Made by a program: the position numbers and the translations under genes
In this document: piece after piece, positions 11,397-23,807 of the stretch
Layout: the number at the start of each line of letters is the position of its first letter
Position numbering within the stretch: the first letter of the stretch is position 1
NCBI RefSeq assembly: GCF_000005505.3
Contig: NC_016134.3
Location: 17,838,624-17,902,623, forward strand
Length of the DNA: 64,000 nt
Source: Brachypodium distachyon
Lineage: Eukaryota > Streptophyta > Magnoliopsida > Poales > Poaceae
Direction: 5' to 3'
The notes under the pieces: model-generated
Databases searched by the model: none
Seen by the model: the letters and a program-made list of their open reading frames with translations, nothing else
Told to the model about the DNA's origin: nothing

Positions 11397-14300
11397 TCGG
11401 ATCAGTCCCCACCCTTCGCCAAGTGCAATGTCACATGGCGTTTTTTTTATCCGTCGCCCCCCCTGATAAATTAGCCAATTAGGTTTAGACTAATCGGTCG
11501 TGTTCGTTTCGTTGTTTCCGGGAGAACAGGTAGGGATGTAGTAGGACATGGTAATTTCCACTGGCGTTTTGGTAAAATTATCGCTCAGTGGAACATTAGT
11601 GCGATCTCTCACCCCTGTCCTCTTTTTGGTTTGGGTAAGTAAAGGAACAGAGACAGTAGACTTCTCAATGCAAAAGATATTCAGCTTTTGGTTCTTTTTT
11701 GTTTACTCGCACAAAATATGTTCATTGCTTCCCGACTTCACGTGCTCTGTTCTCTGCGTTGCTGTTGCTTGAGACGATTAAAGTTTCACATGCTCTGGGT
11801 TATAGTGTCTCATCCGGGAGCCATTTCGTTTCCTTGTGACGTTTCAAGAAAATGGACTCTTAAGTTACAAGAAAATGAAAATGGACTCTTAAGTTACTCC
11901 CCATTATAACACCATGACCAGCCTGATGGGTAAACGTTGAACGGGTGTACGGAGGTGGGGCGAGTTTACCCGCATTAACAACAGTTGTACCGTTTCCAAG
12001 ACATATTCAATATCAAAACGGACCGTCTGAGACGCAGAGACAGATAAAGATCCACATGAATGCAAAAGCAGCAGCAGTAGTTTATGCCAGGTCCCAGGGG
12101 TAGATGTGATTGCAGGGTAATCTGAAAGGTACCAGTCCTCCCACTGTAGATAGGTGGGCAATGCCGCAATGTCAATGGACCAGTGGTGGTTACTGTCTCA
12201 GCTGCTGCTGCACCGCATTGGATGGATGTTCTTTGCAGATGCCACTGCCATGATGCGTTGCTCCCCCTGCTTTTCTGCCTGCAACCCCTCCGACCCCCAT
12301 CAGCATCAGCGCCCTTGTTAAATGGGAGCAGTGCTGCAATTTCTCTGATGCTGCTGTACTGCTGCCTGCCTTTGTCTGTTGTGTCACGCTGGCCAGCCAG
12401 CCAAACTGGACCAGCAGTAAATTAGTCACAGCAGCAGCAGCAGTGCCAGTGTGCATATAATGTGCTAGTGGTCGCGATCGGGTCGAGATCTTTGCAACTT
12501 TTGAGGGGCTGGTGGTGCTAGCCGTGCCGGTGTGCATCGTATTCGTCCTTGGGCTTTGGTTGCCTGTCGGTGCATCATGCATTCCCCTGTCCGTCCGTGG
12601 CTGTCTGTCAGGGGCCAGAGAAAGAAGTCGTGTCGTGTCGCTTTGGTTGATAGGTTCAGGTCATTGTGCAAACCTCTCTTTTTCTGTTGATAGCCGGTGC
12701 TCCTTTAATTCCTCCTTTCTAGTACTCCGTACTACTGGTATCGATGCTCTGCTTTACCATGGATTGTGAGAGAGGGAACACCGAACAAATTGATGTTTTT
12801 TCATGAGCTGCGAAGCTGACGAGGAACGATCCGGACACGGTGGCATAGCCAGGGCCGTGAAGGATATTTTGAACCAAAGCTTTACGCATGTGGCCGGCCG
12901 GTGGTTGCTAATTCTTCCTTGATTAGTTCCACAACCACGGTTGCATGTGCAATGGGGTCCTTTCCTTTCTGTTACTGTACCATTTTTAATGGAGTACACG
13001 CACCACCATACTTCGGATACCCACTGCCATTACATTTATATAAATACAGTACGCACCTGTATATACTTAGATTACAAAACTAGTTACGTCGGCACTCACC
13101 CTGCAGTACTCCCTTATTTCATTATCAGCACGCAGTTTGAAGAAGCAAGGGATCAATGATAGTATGGTACAACAGGACATTGATCCCACTAGCTATCTAG
13201 CTAGCTTGAAAAGCTAAAGGCAAAAGGTGCTCTCCGTACTAAATTGGCTTGATTAAGCCAGTAGGAGATCAACAATTACTACTTTTGGTTGCGGCACCTT
13301 TCCTCGTTTTTCTTCCTCCTCTTTTGTTCATGCAAGTGATGATCGATGAGAGGTCACTGACTCACTGGCATGCATGCTCGCTTCTTCTTCTAACCCTTTC
13401 GAGGAAATTAAATGGAGTAGCAGGGTTCACGATGGAGGATCATGATCGATACTCTGTTTTATGCTAATCACGCATTCGTAAACTATTCTACGTTTAGTAC
13501 AGAGTGTGACATTTTATTCCCTCCATTCCAGTAGCGTATCCAGCCCGTTGGGCCAGGTGCTACACGGGATTGGCTTTTGACGGGCCCATGGAACCCTTGA
13601 CACGAGATGGGCCTAGTGTTTCGATGGGGTGGGCTGAGTGCCCGGCCCATCTAAGGAAGGCATGTTCGCTAATTAGTTCCAACAATCGTCTTTGGCTTTT
13701 AGATGTTCCAGATATTGCTTGTATTCCTCTACGGGCAAGAGTTGAATAAAGTTGGTTTACCCCCTCAAAATTTTTAACTCTTAGCGATTTTCACAAGCGC
13801 ATTGCAATGACATATTTAAGGATGCCTAATTACCTATTCGTAATCCTACGATGATCCTAGAGGCATCGAGCACCATCACGAAAAACTCCTCCACAGTAGA
13901 TGGAGCATATCTCAACGGTTCCTTGCATGTCCTGGCAACCCCACAACGCTTAGGGGATGTTATGGCCTTGACGCTCCGGTCTCTGGCTGGTCCAATGACG
14001 CTAGAGACGAAACGACGGTTACTCTCATGGTCGAGTGTGCTCTGCGGCGGCTCACCGGCCATGGCCAACGCCGAGTTGTCACTCCCCAAGCGCATCGTCC
14101 TATCTGTGGCTCGATCTCCAACTCGCTCGCCGCGCTCGCATCCTCAACATCTCCAGTAATTCTTTTGTGGCATCCTCCCTATCGAGGTGCAGGTGGGCCC
14201 GCAATACTTCTTGTTGAAGGTATAATGATTACCCCTCTTCCCCCACCAGTTTGACCTTTTGGATGTACATTTCGGTTAATGAAACTCATCGTGCTATCAA

Positions 14301-14751
14301 TGTCGAGAGTTCTCGACTTCGAGATCCGACTGACGCAAGTAAATTGTAACTCACTTTCTGTCCGCATTTAGACCTGTGAGAGACACGTGAGATGGGATGT
14401 TGAAATTTAAGTGAAGCCTTATGTTGCTCCATGAGCTTGAGTTTATGGGTGAACTGGTTTGGTGCATGAAATTCTTACTTCTAACTTCGGCCGTTCCTAT
14501 CGTCTCTATCACCAGCAACCTTGGGTGGAGGTGGAACCTCTCCGGTGTACACCTTTGTTGGCGTTGTGTGCTTGGACTTCTTTGACGTGCTGGTCCGTGA
14601 CCAGCTGGCGTCCTCTTCTCAGTCTCTGGGATGGCGGTCTCCACGGATTTGTCATCTCCACTGAAGTTGCGACGACGAGTGGCATCCTTGAAATAGGCAT
14701 GAGCTTCTTTTTTCCCTTTTAAATCAGAGTTCACATGTTTCGTGTCCATCG
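11397..14751. other. Intergenic, no gene recognised
   Basis: The first few hundred bases will hold the 3' UTR of the RING gene. Overlapping ORFs at 12183-12582 and 13826-14254 exist on both strands, match nothing I recognise, and may be old transposon sequence. A cluster of GGGCC/GGCCC motifs lies at 13545-13655. Confidence 0.4.
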
Positions 14752-14760
14752 TTTGTGTTT

Positions 14761-16145
14761 GAGTAAAACACACTGTTAGTCATCTAACTTGTGTTGACGG
14801 TTCAATCTAGTCCTCATACTCTCAAAACGCTCATCTAGGTCACTAAACTTTAAAATACGGTGCAATATGATCCTATACGATGGAGACGTACGTATTTTGC
14901 TGATGTGGCATGTATCTGACGTACATGACCCACTAGCTGACATGCCGTAAATCACAATAACCCCCCTAACACCCCCACCCACACAAACCCATCATCTTCA
15001 TCCTTCAGCTCCGCCTCTTTGCTCTTTTCTTGACTGCGGCAGAGCGGAGCGGAGCGAACATCGTGAATGCCTGCACGACGCGTGCTGCAGCCACACGATG
15101 TCGCTTCTGGCGTCAAGCACCATGGGTGACAGCATGGCAGGGTTCCCAACCCTGTGGACCGGTGGCCGAGCTCCGTGCCGCTCTCTTCCCTCCTGCTACA
15201 GCTGCTGCAGCCGTCGGTGAGGGACTCGGCGAAGAACAGGCGTCGCAGCCCTTCCTCTCCGATGCCGACGACAGTGCATACGAAGGACACGTGGAGCGGG
15301 AGGACGCCGTGTACTGCTGCGGCCTCCGCACGGACAGGCCGGCAGGATTGCATCTCGACGTCGGTCACGATGAGAGCCATTCTCTCCATCCCCAAGCTCG
15401 CCTCGTCGGCTTCCCAATTCCTTGGCCGCCGTCAGGGCCCCATCGTCGATTCTCCTCCGCCACCTTCATGCTGACTCCACAGTCCACACCACCTCCTTCT
15501 CAAGTGCCACAAGCCACACTCCTTCACCTCACGCATCCTCCAATCCGAAGAGAACTTGAGGCTGAGCACTGGTATGCGGCAGGATTAGCTCACTTCCGAC
15601 CCCGTCCTCGACGAATTCCTCGCCCGCTCGGTCACCGCGCTCCGTCCAACTCCTGCCGCTGCTTTCCACACCCACACCCGCCATGTGCTCGATGAGGCAG
15701 AACACGACCTGCAGCTGCAGACGAAGATGGTACTGTCCACCGAGCCGCTGAACAGGAGCGCCTCGGGCGCCGTGAGGCAGAACACGACCTTCTTGTGGCC
15801 CTTCAGCACGCCGCCGTGGACGAGGTGGAGGTCGCCCTGCCAACAGTTGATGAGCAGTCCGACGAGCCGCAGTAGAGCACGGGCGGCAGTGTGCCACGAG
15901 TCCATGATGCTCATGCCAACGCGTTCACCGCGTGCTCCGGCTGTCAGAACCATCACTAATGTATGCTGTTTGATGGTCCCACGTGTCAGATACGTGCCAC
16001 ATCATCAAAATACGTATGTCTCCGTCGTATAGGACCGTATTGCACCGTATTTTAAAGTTTGGTGATGTAGATGAGCGTTTTGAGAATACTGAGGACGAGA
16101 TTGAACTGCCAACACAAGTTAGATGACTAACGGTGCATTTTACTC
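14761..16145. mobile_element. Non-autonomous MULE (Pack-MULE-like) with about 170-bp inverted ends
   Basis: The left end (GAGTAAAACACACTGTTAG...) and the reverse complement of the right end (GAGTAAAATGCACCGTTAG...) stay alignable for about 170 bp, through landmarks such as 'acaagttagatgac' and 'aaaatacg'. Long inverted ends of this kind are typical of the Mutator superfamily. The nine flanking bases are TTTGTGTTT on the left and TTGGAGTTT on the right, a 7/9 match that would fit an aged 9-bp target duplication. The GC-rich interior (about 14990-15950) has no transposase and looks like captured genic DNA, including a WD40 fragment on the minus strand. The diverged ends suggest an older insertion. 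Class is inferred from structure only. Confidence 0.75.
15717..15854 (-). pseudogene. Captured WD40-repeat gene fragment inside the Pack-MULE
   Basis: The minus-strand reading contains GVLKGHKKVVFCL, then LLFSGSVDSTIFV. This matches one WD40 blade (GH ... SGSxDxTIxV) as found in plant proteins made only of WD40 repeats. The rest of such a propeller is not in frame nearby. The fragment lies within the MULE inverted ends, so it is most simply a piece copied from a host gene by the element. The parent gene is not in this window. Confidence 0.55.
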
Positions 16146-16154
16146 TTGGAGTTT

Positions 16155-17783
16155 TGTGTCTCCGCCAGTCCGCCTACACTTACTGATGGAAACAATGTCA
16201 GTCAGGACTTGTTTGACACGGGTGGATTTTACGGGATTTTGAGGACAGTCCGAAAGTTTTAATTGGAAAATTAGTGAACTAACAGTCCCTAAAATTCCCT
16301 CGAAAGCGAGCCACCTGTCCTAAATAATGCCTTAGTGGACAGTGGTGTTGAGCTTACGCTGGTGGGCAGAAGAGTCCTCTGATGTACTCAGTTTGACCAG
16401 TTCTTCCACCCTCACGTAACAGCTAGCTGATCGAGATGTCTGCAGTTCTGCATTGTTTGTCGATAATAAAACGACGCGCGCAGTGATCAGTTTTATTTTT
16501 ATTTTTGAGCGGGATGATCGATCACTGCAGTACGTTGACCCTCAGCCGAACCTTTCAATATGGTCGACCTGATCAATTGTTGATCAGTCCTCGCCTCTAG
16601 CTGCTGTCCACGCCTGCTGTTTAAGTCTTCTTTTCCAATTAAAAAGTGGCCTAATACGTCGTACCACTAGTGCAGCTTCGCTTTAATCATTGTTGGGGCA
16701 CTACCAGGAATGCATCCGATCTAGCAGCGCATTATTACGGTGAGTAGTTAACACCACGCACGATTGCCGCCACCCGCCCTGCAGGCCGGCACTCCTCACC
16801 TGATCATTTTGCCTCCCCGGAATGCAATTCTTTACTTGTCGCTAGCGACCTGATCTACTCAATCTCCATCGATCCATGAGATATTGAGATGGGATTCATG
16901 AGTATGCACTGATATGCATATTTTTAATTTATCTTGATACCTATCAACCTATGCGAGTTTTGAGTTAAAAGGTCATGGCATGCTAGCTAGCTTGCACTCG
17001 TCGACCGACCGGCCTCTTTTGAGACGAATCAAAATGCTGCTGCGTTCGTAGTCACGGATGCCGATCAGATGCCGTCTGCCTCTCTTTTATATCGTGGGAC
17101 CGACGATCAATTGAATGTGTGCACGCAATTCCGTTAATTAGGCCACGCCCGAGCCGGCCACTTGCTGGAGACCGAGACAATCCTTGTCTGACAAGGATCT
17201 AAAGTTGCATGCCGCGTACGTTGTCCTTGGGCATGGCAAAGATGAGATGCTCACCCGCAATCACACGGAAGACAGTAGTCAACACTCGTACAGTCCTTCG
17301 CACAAAGACACGGCCTAGGAAAAGCAAAGAAACTGGCCAAACAGCTGCTATGGTACGTGGTGTCACAGGTCATAACTCATAACGTCTTCGCGTCTATTCC
17401 CTTTGAAATCCGTTTCGCTAATGTGTATTCGGCTGTTCGCCCTTCTCTTTAATGTTTTTGTTTCGTAGTACTGCTACTGCTCCGTATTATTATTGGGCTG
17501 GCTGAAACAAGCCTAACCTTCTGCCTACGTCTGGGAATGTTCGAGGCCAGAGTTTTTTTTTTTCTTCAGACGTCGAAGTCAGAGTTCATGTGGAAGGCGT
17601 GTGCTAGAATAATTAGCTCTTCAGATTACTCATCGGGCTTGAAGGATGGCTGTGTTTGTGCAAGACGCGATCTTCACCGTGATTTTTTTACTTTGGCTTG
17701 GTAGGATGGTTGTGTTTGTGAAACAGTGGTTGTATCTAAGAGAACATGCTAGTTCTACGGAAAAAAAGATTGACTAGTGACTA
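16155..17783. other. Intergenic, nothing recognised
   Basis: No domain-bearing ORF. Positions about 16205-16320 ('gggtggattttacggg' and 'cctaaaattccct') hint at a decayed small transposon. The remainder is AT-rich with short repeats. Confidence 0.4.
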
Positions 17784-17899
17784 CTCCATCCGATTCTAAA
17801 TTGTTGTCGAAATATTTACATGTATCTAGACGTTTTTTAAGAATAGATACATCCATACTTGGGCAAATTTGAGTCAAGAATTTAGAATCAGAGTGCGAG
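17784..17899. mobile_element. Stowaway-type MITE, 'gtatctagacg' family
   Basis: About 116 bp. It shares its internal order (a variant of 'ttgactcaaatttg', 'gatgtatctattctt', 'acatgtaatatttcgac') with the elements at 21562, 30952, 33979 and 44081, here in inverted orientation. The ends are degenerate (CTCCATCCGATTC), so this is an older copy. Confidence 0.65.
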
Positions 17900-20153
17900 G
17901 ATAACCAAATATAACAGTACGTATGATCGATAAGAAGACAACAACGTGATTTTAACTATTTCAAAACTCTTTTTGCGAACGCTATATAACTCCGTGTGCA
18001 GGTGTGTTTACAAACTTTTTTTACGGGAACCTCTGGATTTATTTTAGGACCTAACCGGCGTTGTGCTTTCAGTGGGAGTGACGTACTCGTCAACTACGAG
18101 GCGCATGTCGTGACTTCGTCAATCTCAAGATGATGTGCCGGACCAGTCTATCGGAAGTGCTTATAGAGGTAGATTGTGCGTGCGTGCGTTCATAGGGAAG
18201 AGTGTGTGTGCGTGCTTGTGAGCGTCGGCGTCTGTACTGTGTTTACTCAAAAAGAAAAAACTTGTGTGTGGTGTCTTTAAAGAATTTATATGCAACATTT
18301 ATATATTTTAAAAAAAAACGGTTTTGCTATTGACAAGCTGATTTTAGTTACCATCGCTTGGTCGTTGGATTTTTTAATCAAATACAGGAGATTTAAAGTT
18401 ATTTGTTTGAAAATAGGGCGATTGAGAAATAACCACACCTAAAGAAAAAGTCCATCACGGTAACGGGGGATCAATTGTCATCCGACATACAATTAATGGC
18501 CCACCAAAGGTTGCCGGAACTATAAACCCAGAGAAACACACTTTTCTCACGCCGGCCCACGAGGCCACGACTCACATGCGCAGACGAACAGAAATAAGAC
18601 GAAGTAGTTGTGGCCCGGCCGGGGCCAGAATTCAGTGCACCGATGGCGACCCAACTAGTAGCATCCGTGGCCCGTGCAGCCCGTGCGAAAGATCTACTAC
18701 GACTCATTCATTGCTGCTGCATTTGCACCATGATCGCCACGAGGGTAGGATACGACGTATATGAAGCCTCACACGTAACCCGTGGTCGAGCTTAAGCAAG
18801 CTATGTAATGTAGGGTCTCACCATCATGGATCTATGGGAAGGAACTGACCGGCCAGCCACCAATTATCCGACTTATCCAAATGGGCACCGTGCAGTCCTG
18901 TCTCATCATCAACTTGTCAATCCCAACTGTATGCGGGGCATCAACCTACAGTCGTACACAGTGTATATGTACCGTGCATCTCCCCGTCGCAGAAGACAGC
19001 ACGATTACCTTGACATGAGCCAAAAGCAAAGCAGGACAGGAAACTAGAGGCTCAACGGAGGTGGCTGCCCGCCACACGAAGGAAACGTCCGATGATGGGT
19101 CACAATCTTGCACATCGCTTACAAGCCAGCCAATTTAGAGGCCGGAGGAAGGAGGCCGACCAACTGGTGATCGTCAATTTTCGAACGTCGATCTATCAAA
19201 ATGCTCAATGTTGTGTCATGCGGACATCCGTGGAAAAACAGTGAACGTGCCGTAACTCTCGGACAAGGTGTACTAGCTAGCTAGCTAGCCCACGTGATGC
19301 AGCAGCAGCAGCCTGTAAAATGCTGTGCTCGACAAAGCAGCAGTGGAGTTAGTGCGAGGCTTATTGCTTTCCTCCCCTTTCTGTCCCGTCAACTGCACAC
19401 GCCCTGCCGCTGCTTGCACCATATATCGACCCTGCGTTCCCACCAGGCATGCTTTGCTGCCGTTATCGGTACAGTAGCATGTGTAAGCTGCTGTAACACG
19501 CATGCTACTTTAGCATAATAGCAGCAGCAAGTGTGTCATCCGTATAGTACCTGTCGTGGCACGCATGCATGCACGGCCACAGATTTTGCGACGAGCCATC
19601 AAGAAACAAACCAGGGCCCAGGGGACAGTCAAGTATATGAACCAAATTGGACAAAGAATCGATACATGCATTGATTAGATACGGTAAAGACCACAAGTTA
19701 AGTTTGAAAAAGCGTGAATTCGGACTTCTTACCCCGTAGTTTTCTCTGACACAATCTATCCAATTTTAAAGAAATCTACTACAATATATAAAGTTACCAC
19801 GTCTATTATTTTTTCTTTATTTCCCCAAATTAGGATACGTTGGTCCCGCAAGTCAGGTCTACGTCTTCTCCATCGAATCCCAGTGACCAAGGCGCCTGCG
19901 TGTGAATGAATCGACCGATCGATCTTCTCTCGCTCCGGAAACGGTGGTCGACCTGTTATGTCTTGACGATGGATCTGGAGTCTGGACGTACTTTCCTATC
20001 AACCTTGATTCAATTCCTGAAGATCTGTTGCAAGATTGGTTCAATTCTTGAAGATCAATCTGCTGCAATATCATAGCTCGCCATGCTTTGCTGCTCACCA
20101 TGCCTGTGATACATGCAGTATCTGAACGGGTAGCAGCGTTTGACAAAATGCTA
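17900..20153. other. Intergenic, nothing recognised
   Basis: No recognisable gene. A run of TAGC repeats is at about 19272-19287. ORFs at 18471-19518 are short and overlap on both strands. Confidence 0.4.
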
Positions 20154-20241
20154 CTCACTCCGATCCATATTAGTTGTCGAAATATAACATGTATCAACGT
20201 TTTTAGACAAATTTAAGACAATTAGTATGGATCGAAGGGAG
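20154..20241. mobile_element. Short Stowaway-type MITE
   Basis: An 88-bp element with inverted ends (CTCACTCCGATCCATATTAG / its near complement ending CGAAGGGAG), flanked by TA on both sides. It lies about 330 bp beyond the 3' end of the DUF247 gene. Confidence 0.7.
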
Positions 20242-20572
20242 TACAACGCGTGCAGCCACGTACGAGCAGGGGCGGAGGCAGAAAGAAAACATAAGGAGGG
20301 CCAGAATAGAAGAAATGATTTATTGAATAGAAAAAATGTAAAATCACTAGATGGAATAATTTGTGTCACAGAAAAAAGAGATAATTAATTGTGTCAAAAG
20401 TTTGGTTAAATAAGATAATTGTGTCAAAAGTTTTTGTTTAAATGGGATAGCTTTATAGAAGCTCTGTTAAATGGGGTAGATTCTGTCAAAAAATTGAAAC
20501 TAGAGAGTAAAAAAAACTGTAATTCAAAAAACGAAAGAAAGATTACAAGGTATGTTGAATCCAAGTGGTAGT

Positions 20573-23500
20573 CTACGCCGGCTTGTAAAAAGGCAAGACT
20601 GTGTAAACGGTCTGCAAGAGGGTGGCGACGAGCAGGACAATGGCGGCGACGAGGGAGATGAACACCCAGGGGTTCCTTAGGTACCTCTGGAAAAAATTCG
20701 CCCGCCACCGATTCCACCTCATCCCGCAGTGAGCCTTGACCTGCCGCTGCACGTCATGGAGCCTACTAGACGGGCTCATCACCCCTCCTTTATTCAACGT
20801 GTTATTCAGCAGCTTGGCCACCTCCTCGTCGCTGCCCAGGCCACACTCGATGATGTTCTTGGACCTGAGCAGTGCCACGTCCTTGGCGGAGCTGATGATG
20901 TTGTCCATGAAGATCACGTACGCCGTCACGTCGTTGCCGGCGCCCGGGTGGAGCCGCTCGAACGCCATCAGGTTGAGGAACTTCTTCTCCGTCCTGTCGT
21001 CGACACGGATCGCCGGCATGCTCAGCACGCCGCGCTCGAAGCTGACGCCCAGGAGGCTGTCGGTGTCGCTCACCTTGAAGTGGATCCCGGCCTCGTAGAT
21101 CTCCATCGCCGAGGGCATTACGTACGCCGTCGACCCCGTGCGGTCGTGGTGGTCGCCGTGGGTGAGGCTCGTGTGCAGGATGTCCAGCGGGTGGAGCCCC
21201 AGGTGGTTGATGGCGACCAGGTGCCGCCGCCATGGGCAGAGAGAATCAAGGACCAGCCTAGTCACTCCTGAAGCGTTCTATAGCAATCACTAGACAGGAG
21301 TTAGATACAGTAACATGTATGCCTTGATCTGCAATATAAATGTACGTGTCATATAGTTGCATTTGTCAGACGAGTTGAACATTTTTAATGTTGAAGGGGT
21401 TGATGAGTATGGTTTTTACCCACCATGCATGAGGACATCGATCGATGGATGTGTAAATTTTGAACTTAGAGTAAACATGGGTGTGCCACATGCTTAAGTT
21501 CCATCGAGCTTCTGGTTTTGAAGATATTCTAAAATTCCATCGACTGGTATATCAAGTGGTACTCCCTCATCCTAGATTCTTGACTCAAATTTGTCCAAAT
21601 ATGAATGTATATATTCTTAAAAAGTGTCACATGTAATATTTCGACAATAATTTGGAATCAGAACGAGTATCATTTTTTCAGAAGCCAGAAGTTTGGACCT
21701 TTTCCACCATACTAGTAGTAATTATCTGAGCAGACGATAAACAAAGTGGAGTATACCAGAGGGCCAGGTCATGCTCCATAATGTAATTTTGTCAACACCC
21801 ATCTGAGTGGTATTTTTTGTTTTGGTTTTGACAGCACATCTGAGTGATCAAAATGGACAAAATCGAAGTGGAGTAGACGAGAGTACCGGGTCACACTCCA
21901 TGTAATTTTGTCTACAACAACTGAGTGGTCTATTTTTTTAATATTTTGACAGCACATCGATCTGAATGCTCAGAATGGACAAAATCAAAGTGGAGTATAC
22001 GAGAGTGCCGTGCCAGGTCATACTCCATAATGTAATTTTGTCCACAACATTTGAGTGGCCGTTCTTTTGACAGCACATCTGAGGGGTCAAAATGGACAAA
22101 ATTGCAGATGAACAATAGAAACTCCAGGAAAGACAAATACACAACAGGAAAAGGAAACAGCTTATAGAACCGACCATCCTAGTAAGCTCCCTAGCAAGAT
22201 ATTGATTTCATTTCCTAACAAAACAATGATGAATATATATGATACTCCCTCCGATCCATAAAAAGGTCGCCCACCGATCGGAGGAGTACTAATTTGCTAA
22301 TTATGATGAATTTCATCAAAATGTGATGTCAGAAAATAAAATCGCCTTCATGATTGAGGACTAGCAAAATTTTGACCCCTTTTCAAATAAAAAAGAGCAG
22401 TTTCAATCCTATTTTATACACAGTATATTCCATTGATTATTCTTGACGACGTGATAATGCGCGTATTTCGGGTTGTCTATTTCCATTTCTTCTCTCTCAG
22501 CAAAAGACGAAAATCAAATTGCGCTCCCAGATAAGACATCTCTTTCCCACATAAGTTCGGCCCCCCTCGCGCCCTCGCCGCCAATCTCCATGTCTTTATC
22601 TGTCGTATTCTAGAAGGAAACGCGGTACAGTCAGCATGCATGCCTTTTAGACTTGCAGTGGCCGGCCTGTGACTGTGAGCCTGTGACATTACGCAGAGAA
22701 TAATCAAATCAGCTGAACCCCAGCAACGACCAATCCCAACAATCGCATCGAACTAAACCGCTAAATCCAACCAAAACGGCAAAACGTGGTTGGTTAGTTT
22801 CAACCCCCTACGGATAAAAGTAGCGTTAAACAATCAAATCGTAATCGATCAATTGATTAAGTCATCTTTCCCGCAAAAATAAAATTAATCAAGTCATCAT
22901 CACGAGTTTACTTAAATCGTTGTAAATCAGTAAAAAATAAAACTGGTGGGGGCAGGTGTGAAGAGGCGGCAGAAGGGGCCAGGGGGAACGGGAAAGAGAA
23001 CCAATTGCAAACGAAAATGAATAGACGTGTACAGTACGCATATACTAGGAGGGAGAGCACGTACAGTACCTGATATCTGTCGTGATCCAGAACGACGAGC
23101 AGCCGCTGGAGGAGGAGGAGCGGCAGCTGGTTCTCCACGACGACCATGTCGGACTGGATGTAGTTCCAGAGGTAGAGGTAGCCGTACTTGCTAAACACAG
23201 GATCATTGGGCGCGTAATCCCCTTCCACTTTGCCCCTCAGCGCGTCCATCCGCATGGCCTCCACCAGGAAGCACCCGTCGGTGACCATCAGCTCCACGAA
23301 CCGCTCCCTCTTCTCCCCGGCGCCGCGCCACTCTCCCGCAAGGTCCTTGTACGCCTCCTGCAGCTGGGGAGCCACCTCGGCCACGGCGCAGATGAAGTCC
23401 CGCAGAGGTTTACCCGAGCGTTTGACGAGGTGCACCACGGCCCGGCGCTTGTGTTCTTCCATGGGGAGAAGCTCCGGGTCGCCGTGGTGGAACGGGCCCA

Positions 23501-23807
23501 GGGAGACGAGCTCGGGTTGGTAGGCTTTGCTGTTGTGGAGGTTCTTGATCCGCTCCGGGACGCGGTAGATGGAGTGCCGCTTCCAGCGCGCCATCTCCAC
23601 GGCTGGCTCGCTGTTCATGTCGCCGATCTTCTTCTCCATCTCTACTACCCAGCTGCTGCTGTTGCTGCGGCTGCAGACCCGTGATGAGTCGTCGTCGGCT
23701 GCCGCTGCCGCTGCCGGCGACAACCCCTCTTCCTCCTCCATCAGTGGGTGGTACTCCACTGACCTCTGGCTCATACTCCGACTGCTCGTCAAGCTCGCCT
23801 CCCCCAT
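20573..23807 (-). CDS. DUF247 family membrane-anchored protein, 480 aa, two exons
   Basis: Exon 1 is 23807-23070 (246 codons, ends ...HDRYQ at CAG|GTACTG). Exon 2 is 21277-20573 (starts NASGVTRLV after CTATAG, ends FYKPA). Both splice sites are phase 0 and canonical, and no other acceptor keeps the frame. Family landmarks are IYRVPE (80-85), SLGPFHHG (102-109), VTDGCFLVEAMR, VVENQLPLLLL and the exon 2 motif HLGLHPLDILH. The C-terminus holds one transmembrane helix (about 451-472) after a basic RNPW segment, as in other DUF247 plant proteins. The biochemical role of the family is unknown; in some grasses DUF247 proteins encoded at the S and Z loci control self-incompatibility, but nothing here ties this gene to them. 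The 1.8-kb intron carries two MITEs and a 122-bp tandem repeat. The first exon is unusually acidic and alanine-rich at residues 24-40. Confidence 0.88.
21562..21667. mobile_element. Stowaway-type MITE in the DUF247 intron
   Basis: A 106-bp element starting CTCCCTCATCC, with TA on both sides and the family interior 'ttgactcaaatttgtccaaa ... acatgtaatatttcgacaa'. Its right end has drifted (GAACGAG). Confidence 0.7.
21743..22104. repeat. Three tandem copies of a 122-bp unit in the DUF247 intron
   Basis: Units start at 21743, 21865 and 21987 with AAAGTGGAGTATAC or a variant. Each contains 'ccaggtcatactccataatg' or a variant, 'taattttgtc.acaac', 'tttgacagcacatctga' and 'caaaatggacaaaat'. The copies differ by small indels and substitutions. 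No coding function is apparent. Confidence 0.8.
22245..22286. mobile_element. Minimal Stowaway MITE or its two joined ends
   Basis: Only 42 bp: CTCCCTCCGATCC, a short loop, then CGATCGGAGGAG, with TA at both sides. It is either a very short element or an internally deleted one. Confidence 0.55.

Noticed and set aside
10526..11482. Long ORFs on the minus strand (212 codons) and in another plus frame (300 codons) over the RING gene
   Set aside because: They are shadows caused by extreme third-position GC. Only the plus frame from 10419 carries a domain (RING) and has a TATA box.
20729..21271. 180-codon plus-strand ORF over DUF247 exon 2
   Set aside because: It is the complement of the DUF247 coding exon, and the minus frame matches the family.
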